Assembly: GCA_900539645.1 (NCBI GenBank) | Contig: UQCY01000038.1 | Location: 1-14,478 of the forward strand | Direction: 5' to 3' | Source of the DNA: an uncultured Clostridium sp. | GTDB taxonomy: Bacteria; Bacillota; Clostridia; Peptostreptococcales; Peptostreptococcaceae | Length of the DNA stretch: 14,478 bases | Shown: one piece after another, positions 8,928 to 14,478 of the stretch | How the letters are laid out: every line of letters starts with the position of its first letter | Numbering within the stretch: the stretch's first letter is position 1 | Made by a program: the position numbers and the translations under genes | The notes under the pieces: model-generated | Told to the model about the DNA's origin: nothing | Databases searched by the model: none | Seen by the model: only the letters and a program-made list of their open reading frames with translations

Positions 8928-10022
8928 GTGGAATATAATGTCGGTCAATTTTTAAAAGTTGATGAAGTAATCTATGAGATTGTTGGAAAAATCCAGTTTA
9001 GAAATTATTCAGACAACTGTACTTGGTTTGAGTATAGGCTTCTTGAAAGATTTGGACCTGGTGAGCGGTGGCTGAGTATCGACGATAAGTATAGAGAATA
9101 CTCTATTTCTTGGACTACTGGTGAACTTTCTCTAGACGGATACCATCAAGTAGATAAAGGAATACGGGAAGTTGTAAGTGTTTCTGGAGATGTAGATGTC
9201 GACGTTGGTGATAGCGCATCATTTTGTGAATACGAGGATAGAACAGAAGAAAAGATTATATCTGTTGAACAATGGAACGATATAAAAGAATTTTCTAGAG
9301 GTTATTACCTAGATAAAAATGAAATCTGTTTTGCAAATACCTCAGATGTAAGTAACTTTTCAACAAATTCCTCTAAATCCTCTGCTTCTTCTAGAAATGG
9401 TAAAAAGAGAATCAATCCTTTCTTTGTAATAGGAATAGCTATGTTGCTTGTATTTGCTATAGGTTTTATAGGAAATATGATTGGAGGAAAGTCTATTGCA
9501 AAGTTCTTAAAAAAATCTAACCAATTCACTTATGTTACCTCAATTACAGGAAATGATGGAGAAAAGGCAGATGTGTACGAATCATCACTTTCTAAGGAAG
9601 ATACAGTAATGACTATTATAGAAGCTGTTGATGGCAATGTTTTAAATGTAGAAGAAGACAAAACTCAAGGAAGTGAAAGCATTGCAATCCTAACTGAAGA
9701 CGAATACTGCATGGTATATATATCTGTATCAAATGAGGTTCTTGTGCAGATTTCAAATAGAAAATATGCCTATACTTCAGATAAAGAACCTTATCACTCA
9801 TCTGCGCATACCCATAGTTATTACAGAAGATATTACTACTCTGCTGCATATTTAGGAGATGCTAGAAGGTACAGAAGACATCATTCTCCTTATGAAAACT
9901 ACAATGGAGAAAGATTAGATACAGACATGTTTGATCAATACGATTCATACTCAGATAGTATAAAAAGAAACAGTGTAAACTCAAGAACATCTTCTGGTGG
10001 TGGCTTGAGTAGTGGAAAATAA
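8928..10022 (+). CDS. DUF4178-type protein with one membrane span
   Basis: Function unknown. The start is GTG at 8928, with AGGAGG 8 bases upstream inside the end of speD; an in-frame ATG at 8862 would overlap speD by 65 bases and has no comparable site. The 364 residues begin with a DUF4178-like beta-rich domain (about 1-135: YNVGQFLKV, YEIVGKI, WFEYRLLE, GERWLSID). A Ser-rich linker (145-158) and one strong hydrophobic segment (about 164-186) follow, then a second soluble domain (200-285). The tail (287-364) is rich in Tyr, Arg and His and ends in SSGGGLSSGK. There is no signal peptide, so the DUF4178 part should be cytoplasmic and the C-terminal part outside if the single span is real. It stands between speD and DUF350, an arrangement that suggests a structural or regulatory partner for the membrane aminopropyltransferase. 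Confidence 0.82.
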   Translation: MEYNVGQFLKVDEVIYEIVGKIQFRNYSDNCTWFEYRLLERFGPGERWLSIDDKYREYSISWTTGELSLDGYHQVDKGIREVVSVSGDVDVDVGDSASFCEYEDRTEEKIISVEQWNDIKEFSRGYYLDKNEICFANTSDVSNFSTNSSKSSASSRNGKKRINPFFVIGIAMLLVFAIGFIGNMIGGKSIAKFLKKSNQFTYVTSITGNDGEKADVYESSLSKEDTVMTIIEAVDGNVLNVEEDKTQGSESIAILTEDEYCMVYISVSNEVLVQISNRKYAYTSDKEPYHSSAHTHSYYRRYYYSAAYLGDARRYRRHHSPYENYNGERLDTDMFDQYDSYSDSIKRNSVNSRTSSGGGLSSGK

Positions 10023-10046
10023 TTTTTTAAAAAGGAGATTAAAAAT

Positions 10047-10478
10047 ATGGCTTTTTTAACAGAAATCACTAATATTGCAATATATTCGATACTTGGAATA
10101 GTATTTATGATGCTTGGAAACTTCCTTTTAGATTTAGTAGTTCCTTGTCATTTTCCTACAGAAATAAAAAAGGGAAATCAAGCTGTTGGCTGGCTTAGCG
10201 CTGGTTCATTTATAGCTATAGGTCTTATTCTTCGCACAGCAATTATGTCACCATCTGCAGAAGCTGTCAGCGAAAGTTTAGCATCTGGCATATTAAACAC
10301 TTCTCTTTACTTTGTTTTAGGTATGGTATTTTTAATACTTGGATATGTAGTTGTTAGTCTATTTAATAAACGCTACAACCTAAACGAAGAAATTGGAAAC
10401 GGAAATGTAGCTGCAGGTCTTATGGTGTTTGGTATATTTATCGGACTTGCACTAGTAATCAGCGGCGTTATCAGTTAA
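10047..10478 (+). CDS. DUF350 family four-span membrane protein
   Basis: Integral membrane protein of unknown function, 143 residues. There are four hydrophobic segments (about 9-31, 49-66, 85-106, 121-142) arranged as an internal duplication. Each half has two spans joined by a short loop with the family signature: EIKKGNQAVG (39-48) in the first half and EEIGNGNVAAG (114-124) in the second. AAGGAG lies 9 bases before the ATG, which is 25 bases past the DUF4178 gene. In Escherichia coli the DUF350 protein YjfL lies next to a PspA-like protein (YjfJ) and a glutathionylspermidine-synthase-like protein (YjfC), so a polyamine link recurs. Here the partners are SpeD and an aminopropyltransferase. 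The DUF350 call is firm; its role is not known. Confidence 0.88.
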   Translation: MAFLTEITNIAIYSILGIVFMMLGNFLLDLVVPCHFPTEIKKGNQAVGWLSAGSFIAIGLILRTAIMSPSAEAVSESLASGILNTSLYFVLGMVFLILGYVVVSLFNKRYNLNEEIGNGNVAAGLMVFGIFIGLALVISGVIS

Positions 10479-10492
10479 TAGGAGATTAATTG

Positions 10493-11995
10493 ATGAAAAA
10501 ATATAGACTTTTAATGCTTACGACACTTATTATTTCAGGTTGCTCAATATGCTATGAGCTTATAATAAGTGCCGTAAGCTCTTATTTAATAGGTGACACA
10601 ACTCTTCAATACTCTATAACAATTGGATTGTATATGTGCGCAATGGGACTTGGCTCATATATTTCTAAGTATATGAAAAATAATCTTTTTAATTGGTTTG
10701 TATTTATAGAAATCGGTGTGGCAATAGTCGGTGGTACTTCTGCTTTAATCCTATTCTACGCAAATTTATATTTAGAAACATATCAGATTGTTATGTATAT
10801 AGAGATAATAGTGATAGGTACATTTGTCGGTGCAGAAATTCCAATACTTACTAGAATTATTGAGGACGATAATGAAAATCTTAGAGTTACTCTTTCATCT
10901 ATATTTAGTTTTGACTATATAGGCGGACTTGTTGGATCAATAGCTTTTCCAATTATATTGCTTCCACATCTTGGATATTTCGCAACATCATTTTTGATAG
11001 GTTGTATGAACACATTGGCTGCAACTCTAATTATTTTTAAGTATTCAGATAGGCTAATAAATCCAAAGGTATATAGAATATCTGTCGTAATTTTATTTGT
11101 TGTTATGCTTCTTGGAATGTTGTTTTCAGATAATATCTCTAGTCGTGTCGAGGATGGACTATATAGAGATAGGGTTATTTTTTCCAAACATACAAAGTAT
11201 CAGCATATCGTAATGACTAAACACAAAGATGATTTAAGACTGTTTATAGACGGAAATATACAGTTTAGTTCAGCAGATGAGTATAGATATCACGAGGTCC
11301 TTGTCCATGTTCCAATGTCTAAGGCAAAGAATAAGGATAATGTTCTTATCTTGGGCGGTGGCGATGGCCTTGCTGTTAGAGAAATTTTGAAATATGAAGA
11401 ACCAAACATTACCCTTGTTGATTTAGATAAAGATATGGTAAATCTTTGTAGGGAAAATAAGCAAATAAAGGAGCTTAATAAAAATTCGTTAAACAGCGAT
11501 AGACTAACTATCGTTAATCAAGATGCTTATCAGTTTCTAAAAAATACAGATAAGAAATTTGACGTTATTATCGTCGATTTGCCAGATCCAAATAATGAGT
11601 CTTTAAATAAACTTTATACTAATGTTTTTTATAGACTTTGTAGCAATTCTCTTACAGATGATGGTATTATGACAGTTCAATCTACTAGTCCATATTATGC
11701 TGCTAATGCTTTTTGGTGTATTAATGATACTCTGGAAAGCGAAGGGTTTTATGTTAAGCCATATCATCTTCAAGTTCCCTCTTTTGGAGATTGGGGATTT
11801 AACTTAGCTTCTAAGAAAAAGTTAGATGATAGGTTTGAGATAGATGTCGATACTAGGTTTTTGGATGAGAGTAATTTAGATTCGCTGTTTGAGTTTGGCA
11901 AGGATGAGATGCCTAAGGGTGAAGTTGAGATTAATTCGTTGTCTAAACCTCGGTTGATAACATACTACTCTAAGGCAGTACGCAACTGGGAGTAG
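10493..11995 (+). CDS. Aminopropyltransferase (spermidine synthase-like) fused to 7 membrane spans
   Basis: Likely transfers an aminopropyl group from decarboxylated SAM to an amine at the membrane. The first 213 residues hold seven hydrophobic spans (about 6-32, 40-58, 68-90, 99-120, 134-158, 162-182, 194-213). The rest is a spermidine-synthase fold: KYQHIV (235-240), FIDGNIQFSSADEYRYHEVLVHVPM (251-275), the donor-binding loop LGGGDG (287-292), D310, D344-A345 and DLPDPN (362-367) with the catalytic aspartate, then LYTNVFYRL. These residues suit polyamine synthesis better than methylation. The start is ATG 10493, with AGGAG 8 bases upstream; a TTG one codon earlier is worse placed. It follows DUF350 by 14 bases and closes the cluster. 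Acceptor amine and product are unknown; membrane-fused members are common in bacteria. Confidence 0.9.
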   Translation: MKKYRLLMLTTLIISGCSICYELIISAVSSYLIGDTTLQYSITIGLYMCAMGLGSYISKYMKNNLFNWFVFIEIGVAIVGGTSALILFYANLYLETYQIVMYIEIIVIGTFVGAEIPILTRIIEDDNENLRVTLSSIFSFDYIGGLVGSIAFPIILLPHLGYFATSFLIGCMNTLAATLIIFKYSDRLINPKVYRISVVILFVVMLLGMLFSDNISSRVEDGLYRDRVIFSKHTKYQHIVMTKHKDDLRLFIDGNIQFSSADEYRYHEVLVHVPMSKAKNKDNVLILGGGDGLAVREILKYEEPNITLVDLDKDMVNLCRENKQIKELNKNSLNSDRLTIVNQDAYQFLKNTDKKFDVIIVDLPDPNNESLNKLYTNVFYRLCSNSLTDDGIMTVQSTSPYYAANAFWCINDTLESEGFYVKPYHLQVPSFGDWGFNLASKKKLDDRFEIDVDTRFLDESNLDSLFEFGKDEMPKGEVEINSLSKPRLITYYSKAVRNWE

Positions 11996-12000
11996 GTTGG

Positions 12001-12091
12001 TAAGGAGGATGTGAATAATATCCTCGCTCCAGGCTCAGCCGCGTAGCGTCTTCAATTGTCGCTGAGTATATTATTTCACATCCTTCCTTTA
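12001..12091. repeat. Long GC-rich nested inverted repeat after the aminopropyltransferase
   Basis: Arms at 12001-12021 and 12068-12091 match in inverted orientation over about 20 bases (GGATGTGAA-TAATAT core; small gaps). Inside, CTCAGC (12034-12039) pairs with GCTGAG (12061-12066), around a GC-rich centre that stands out from the AT-rich surroundings. It starts 5 bases past the stop codon. It could be a transcript-end structure, a small structured RNA or a short mobile repeat. No T-run follows, so a plain terminator is unlikely. Confidence 0.6.
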
Positions 12092-12123
12092 CTGAGGAGT
12101 AATATTATAATTTATACAATGTT

Positions 12124-12152
12124 GGAAGTGGTAAGCCACTTCCTCTTTTTTT
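12124..12152 (+). terminator. GGAAGTGG-family terminator, copy 1
   Basis: GGAAGTGG-taag-CCACTTCC is a perfect 8-bp stem with a 4-base loop, followed by TC and seven T. It is likely the transcription end of the speD cluster. The same stem recurs at 12242 and 13612. Confidence 0.88.
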
Positions 12153-12241
12153 ATTCAAATGCGAAGCATCTTTTATTGTACTTGAATTGCACTAGGTCAT
12201 ATCGTTCTCTATTCGGCAATATTTAGTAAATGAAATTATGT

Positions 12242-12268
12242 AGGAAGTGGTGAGCCACTTCCTTTTTT
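12242..12268 (+). terminator. GGAAGTGG-family terminator, copy 2
   Basis: AGGAAGTGG-tgag-CCACTTCCT gives a 9-bp stem with a 4-base loop and a T6 run. No gene lies between it and copy 1, so it is a second barrier ahead of the Fic gene or a duplicate of copy 1. Confidence 0.88.
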
Positions 12269-12329
12269 GTATAGCTATATAGTGTCTTAATTTATCGCTT
12301 GGTATTTTATTTTGCATCTATTTTTCTCG

Positions 12330-12335
12330 TATAAT
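12330..12335 (+). promoter_or_regulatory. Candidate -10 box for the Fic gene
   Basis: TATAAT lies 60 bases before the Fic start and just past the second hairpin terminator, so a new transcript must begin in this stretch. No convincing -35 box is found at 16-18 bases. Confidence 0.35.
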
Positions 12336-12395
12336 ATGTGTAATTATGTAGTATTATTATATTAGATACAATTATTTTAAGAAGAGGTAGTTATT

Positions 12396-13598
12396 ATGAA
12401 GACAGATCCATTTAAAGAATATATAAAAGCATCCGAGCCTTCTAAAGCTATCAAAGGTTATGCATGGAGCACCGCCATTGGTCTTCAAGCTGTGGATGGA
12501 CTTAAAACATCAAAATATTTAATAGATAAAGCTATAGATAATATTGAGGGGAAAATTTCCATAAAAGAAGCTCAAAATTTAATAGACGCATATTATGAGG
12601 AAAAGACTGAGCACTCAGTTGATGAAGAACGTACAGAAGAAGCTGATAAAGTATCTGCTCGCATAGCAGAATTACTTTCTGAAACAGCATTTTCTTTCTC
12701 GCCTGCAGAGTATATATCAATCCACAAAAAACTGTTTAATGGTTTATATAAATATGCTGGAAAGATAAGAGATTACAATATTACAAAAAAAGAGTGGGTA
12801 TTGGACGGGGCTAGCGTGACATATGGTACTGCATCAGAATTAAAAGCTACCTTAGAGTATGATTTTGAGCAAGAAAGAAACTTCAGCTATAAAGGGCTTT
12901 CTATGGATGAAACTATTCATCATCTTGCTATTTTTGTTTCTAGGTTATGGCAAATTCACATATTTGGAGAGGGAAATACTAGAACAACTGCTGTATTTTT
13001 CATTAAGTATTTGAGGACTCTTGGTTTTTCTGTGACAAATGATATATTTGCCGATAATTCATGGTATTTTAGAAATTCTCTTGTTCGTGCAAATTATACA
13101 AATATACAGAATAATGTTCATGAAACAACTAAATACTTGGAGATATTTTTGAGAAATCTTCTTTTAAATGAAAAAAATGAACTACATAATAGAAGTATGC
13201 ATATTAGTGGACTTTGGGATGATAATTTGAATTTTAAAGATGAAAATTCGTATATTAAAGAAGCAGAATCGAACAATCAATCTATAAATTCGTATATTGA
13301 AAGTAAAGAAATGGATATTAAAAACAAAAAAACTTATATTGATAACATAGAAAATAATATCAAATATGTCTTTAGTAGAGAAATAGATAGCTTTTCTACT
13401 AAAACATTAAATCATATTCAATTATTATTTGATAGATTTGGATATGATGAAATATTTGGAAGATCTATGGTTATGGATTTACTAGGTCTTAAACCATCAG
13501 CTAGCTCTAGATTACTTTCAAATTTATTAGATGTTGGTATTATTAAATCTGTTTCCGGTCATGGAAAAGGTAAATACAAATTTAAGAATAATATATAA
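12396..13598 (+). CDS. Fic-domain protein with C-terminal winged helix
   Basis: Probable nucleotidyl (AMP) transferase acting on a protein target; target unknown. The 400 residues have an N-terminal helical part (1-95, including AIDNIEGKISIKEAQ), the Fic fold (about 100-255) with motif HIFGEGNTRTT at 188-198, and a linker. A winged-helix domain follows (about 335-398: RSMVMDLLGLKPSASSRLLSNLLDVGIIKS). The catalytic H188, E192, G193, N194 and R196 are kept. The second Arg of the usual HxFxxGNxRxxR motif is A199. The N-terminal E51-G52 resembles the inhibitory (S/T)xxxE(G/N) motif, but the -4 residue is I47. AGAGG is 8 bases before the ATG. No antitoxin gene is adjacent. Terminators of one family flank it on both sides, so it is a one-gene unit, perhaps acquired. 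Confidence 0.9.
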   Translation: MKTDPFKEYIKASEPSKAIKGYAWSTAIGLQAVDGLKTSKYLIDKAIDNIEGKISIKEAQNLIDAYYEEKTEHSVDEERTEEADKVSARIAELLSETAFSFSPAEYISIHKKLFNGLYKYAGKIRDYNITKKEWVLDGASVTYGTASELKATLEYDFEQERNFSYKGLSMDETIHHLAIFVSRLWQIHIFGEGNTRTTAVFFIKYLRTLGFSVTNDIFADNSWYFRNSLVRANYTNIQNNVHETTKYLEIFLRNLLLNEKNELHNRSMHISGLWDDNLNFKDENSYIKEAESNNQSINSYIESKEMDIKNKKTYIDNIENNIKYVFSREIDSFSTKTLNHIQLLFDRFGYDEIFGRSMVMDLLGLKPSASSRLLSNLLDVGIIKSVSGHGKGKYKFKNNI

Positions 13599-13611
13599 AA
13601 ATTATAATTGT

Positions 13612-13638
13612 AGGAAGTGGATAACCACTTCCTTTCTT
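13612..13638 (+). terminator. GGAAGTGG-family terminator, copy 3 (after Fic)
   Basis: AGGAAGTGG-ataa-CCACTTCCT forms a 9-bp stem with a 4-base loop, followed by TTTCTT. It lies 14 bases past the Fic stop. The stem is identical to copies 1 and 2; the T-run is weaker. Confidence 0.82.
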
Positions 13639-13639
13639 A

Positions 13640-13648
13640 TGATATAAT
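13640..13648 (+). promoter_or_regulatory. Extended -10 promoter of the acetyltransferase gene
   Basis: TGATATAAT (TGn plus TATAAT) stands 36 bases before the GNAT start and directly after the terminator hairpin. The -35 region would fall in the hairpin and shows no clear box, which an extended -10 can tolerate. Confidence 0.5.
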
Positions 13649-13683
13649 TTTAGTTAATTTAATTTTTAAATAGAGGTGATTGT

Positions 13684-14226
13684 ATGATAGTTAAACCAAA
13701 AGAATTTGATTTAAACGGACGCAAGTTGGTTCTTAGAAATGCAGAGGAAGATGAAGCTGAAATGCTTTTAAAATATTTAAAGCAAGTCTACGCAGAAACA
13801 CCTTTTTTAATTCAAGAGCCAGACGAAATCACTTTTACAATAGCTGATGAAAAGAAATATATAAAAGAAAATAACGACTCGGATTCGGATTTGCTGCTTA
13901 TCGGTATGCTAGACGGAAAACATGTTGGAAACTGCTCCCTTATGGGTAATCATGCGAGAAGACTAGAGCACAGAACAAGTCTTGGAATTGTTTTATACCT
14001 TGAATATACAGGACTTGGAATTGGAAGGATTATGATTGAAGAAGTTTGTAAAATAGCTAAAGATAACGGAATTGAACAGGTTGAACTTGAGGTTGCTGCA
14101 AATAATAGAAATGCTATTTCTCTTTATAATAAGTTAGGATTTGAAAAGGTTGCAACTTTGCCAAATAATATGAAATACTCTGATGGAACGTATACTGATG
14201 TACATTTCATGGTGAAATATTTATAA
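13684..14226 (+). CDS. GNAT family N-acetyltransferase
   Basis: Transfers an acetyl group from acetyl-CoA to an amine; the substrate cannot be read from the sequence. The 180 residues cover one GNAT domain. The N-terminal strand-helix part (13-62) is followed by the central sheet (LLLIGMLDGKHVGNCSL, 70-86). The acetyl-CoA-binding motif A is LGIVLYLEYTGLGIGRIMIEEV (100-121), with GLGIG as pyrophosphate loop, and motif B is LEVAANNRNAISLYNKLGFEKVA (135-157). Such proteins include ribosomal-protein, antibiotic and polyamine acetyltransferases; nothing here decides among them. AGAGGTGA precedes the ATG by about 6 bases. It has its own promoter and stands as a single gene. The nearby polyamine cluster is separated by several terminators, so a shared role is not implied. 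Confidence 0.92.
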   Translation: MIVKPKEFDLNGRKLVLRNAEEDEAEMLLKYLKQVYAETPFLIQEPDEITFTIADEKKYIKENNDSDSDLLLIGMLDGKHVGNCSLMGNHARRLEHRTSLGIVLYLEYTGLGIGRIMIEEVCKIAKDNGIEQVELEVAANNRNAISLYNKLGFEKVATLPNNMKYSDGTYTDVHFMVKYL

Positions 14227-14269
14227 AAAATATAAAATCATACTTAACAAATATTAAATATATTTATAC

Positions 14270-14298
14270 TATACAACTGGCTTTTCTTTTAGTATAAT
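14270..14298 (+). promoter_or_regulatory. Promoter ahead of the last frame
   Basis: TATACA (14270-14275) and TATAAT (14293-14298) are 17 bases apart, a good match to the sigma-A consensus. Transcription would begin near 14305 and give a leader of about 80 bases to the ATG at 14388. Confidence 0.55.
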
Positions 14299-14387
14299 AC
14301 TTGCCATACCTTTTAGAAATGAGATGATAGTTTGATTGTGTAGAATTTTTGATGAAATGAAGTAATATAAATTCAAAGAGGTGTACA

Positions 14388-14478
14388 ATGATAACTGAAA
14401 AAAAAGAAAAACAGATTTTAATGCAATGTCATTAAGTTAGTAGAAAAACATAAAGACCTCAATATTAGAAATAATATG
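14388..14478 (+). pseudogene. Start of an unidentified gene, frameshifted and cut by the window end
   Basis: An ATG with AGAGGTG upstream opens a frame MITEKKEKQILMQCH that stops at 14433-14435. The reading continues well in the next frame as IKLVEKHKDLNIRNNM, open to the window end. Removing one base (for example C14430) would join them into a single helical, charged N-terminus. This suggests a real gene with a one-base insertion or a sequencing error. Alternatively the short frame is chance and the gene begins later. The family is not recognised. Confidence 0.4.

Larger units (their letters stand above)
12041..12350. repeat. Three diverged copies of a ~118-base unit
   Basis: Copies begin near 12041 (gcgtagcgtcttcaattgtc), 12161 (gcgaagcatcttttattgta) and about 12277 (atatagtgtcttaatttatc). 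The third matches the first well in the following bases too (GTATxxTATTTxxCATC). The first two end in the GGAAGTGG hairpin 119 bases apart; the third ends in TAATTATGTAG without the hairpin. No coding frame is supported in this 400-base gap between the aminopropyltransferase and the Fic gene. Confidence 0.5.

Noticed and set aside
8862..8928. Earlier ATG start for the DUF4178 protein
   Set aside because: It would overlap speD by 65 bases without a ribosome binding site, while GTG 8928 has AGGAGG at the right distance and fits the domain start.
9305..9529. Minus-strand open frame of 74 codons inside the DUF4178 gene
   Set aside because: Antisense to a better-supported gene, with no ribosome binding site; hydrophobic content comes from the complement of the membrane span.
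10490..10492. TTG start for the aminopropyltransferase
   Set aside because: The ATG three bases later has better spacing (8 bases) from AGGAG.
12300..12395. Separate antitoxin gene before the Fic gene
   Set aside because: No open frame with a ribosome binding site exists there; any inhibitory element would have to be within the Fic protein.
12124..13638. CRISPR array from the repeated GGAAGTGG palindromes
   Set aside because: Only three copies, irregular spacing, a whole gene between two of them, and T-runs as in terminators.
10047..14226. GNAT as a polyamine acetyltransferase belonging to the speD cluster
   Set aside because: It is separated by three terminators and the Fic gene, has its own promoter, and has no diagnostic substrate residues.

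Overview
This window looks like a chromosomal segment of a low-GC Firmicute, most likely Clostridia in or near the Peptostreptococcaceae. The evidence is the strongly AT-rich DNA, the AGGAGG-type ribosome binding sites, the order rpoN-cggR-gap-pgk-tpi-gpmI, and the protein sequences. The genus is not settled by the sequence.

Minus strand, about 30-8262. This half is core carbon metabolism and is read right to left. rpoN (sigma-54) comes first and ends at a very strong terminator. About 500 bases of regulatory DNA follow, with a well-formed sigma-A-type promoter and an operator-like pair of GGGAC repeats. Then come cggR (glycolytic repressor), gap, a 292-base gap with hairpins, pgk, tpiA and gpmI. 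The operon ends at one strong terminator, with a second related terminator about 230 bases further on. Together the enzymes convert triose phosphates to 2-phosphoglycerate. CggR should sense fructose-1,6-bisphosphate and control its own transcript and gap. Enolase, often the next gene, is not here.

Plus strand, 8582-11995. A compact four-gene cluster diverges from rpoN: a SpeD-type S-adenosylmethionine decarboxylase, a DUF4178-type protein with one membrane span, a four-span DUF350 protein, and an aminopropyltransferase fused to seven membrane segments. The first and last proteins can make and use decarboxylated SAM. The middle two are of unknown function. This looks like a membrane-sited polyamine (aminopropyl-transfer) system and is the most interesting content of the window.

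Plus strand, 11996-14478. A 400-base gap holds a long GC-rich inverted repeat and about three diverged copies of a unit of roughly 118 bases. Two of these copies contain the same GGAAGTGG/CCACTTCC terminator hairpin. Next is a Fic-domain protein with a C-terminal winged helix, then a third copy of that hairpin. A GNAT acetyltransferase follows, and last a short frame that seems to be broken by a one-base shift and runs off the window. The right part looks like accessory sequence; the left part is conserved core.
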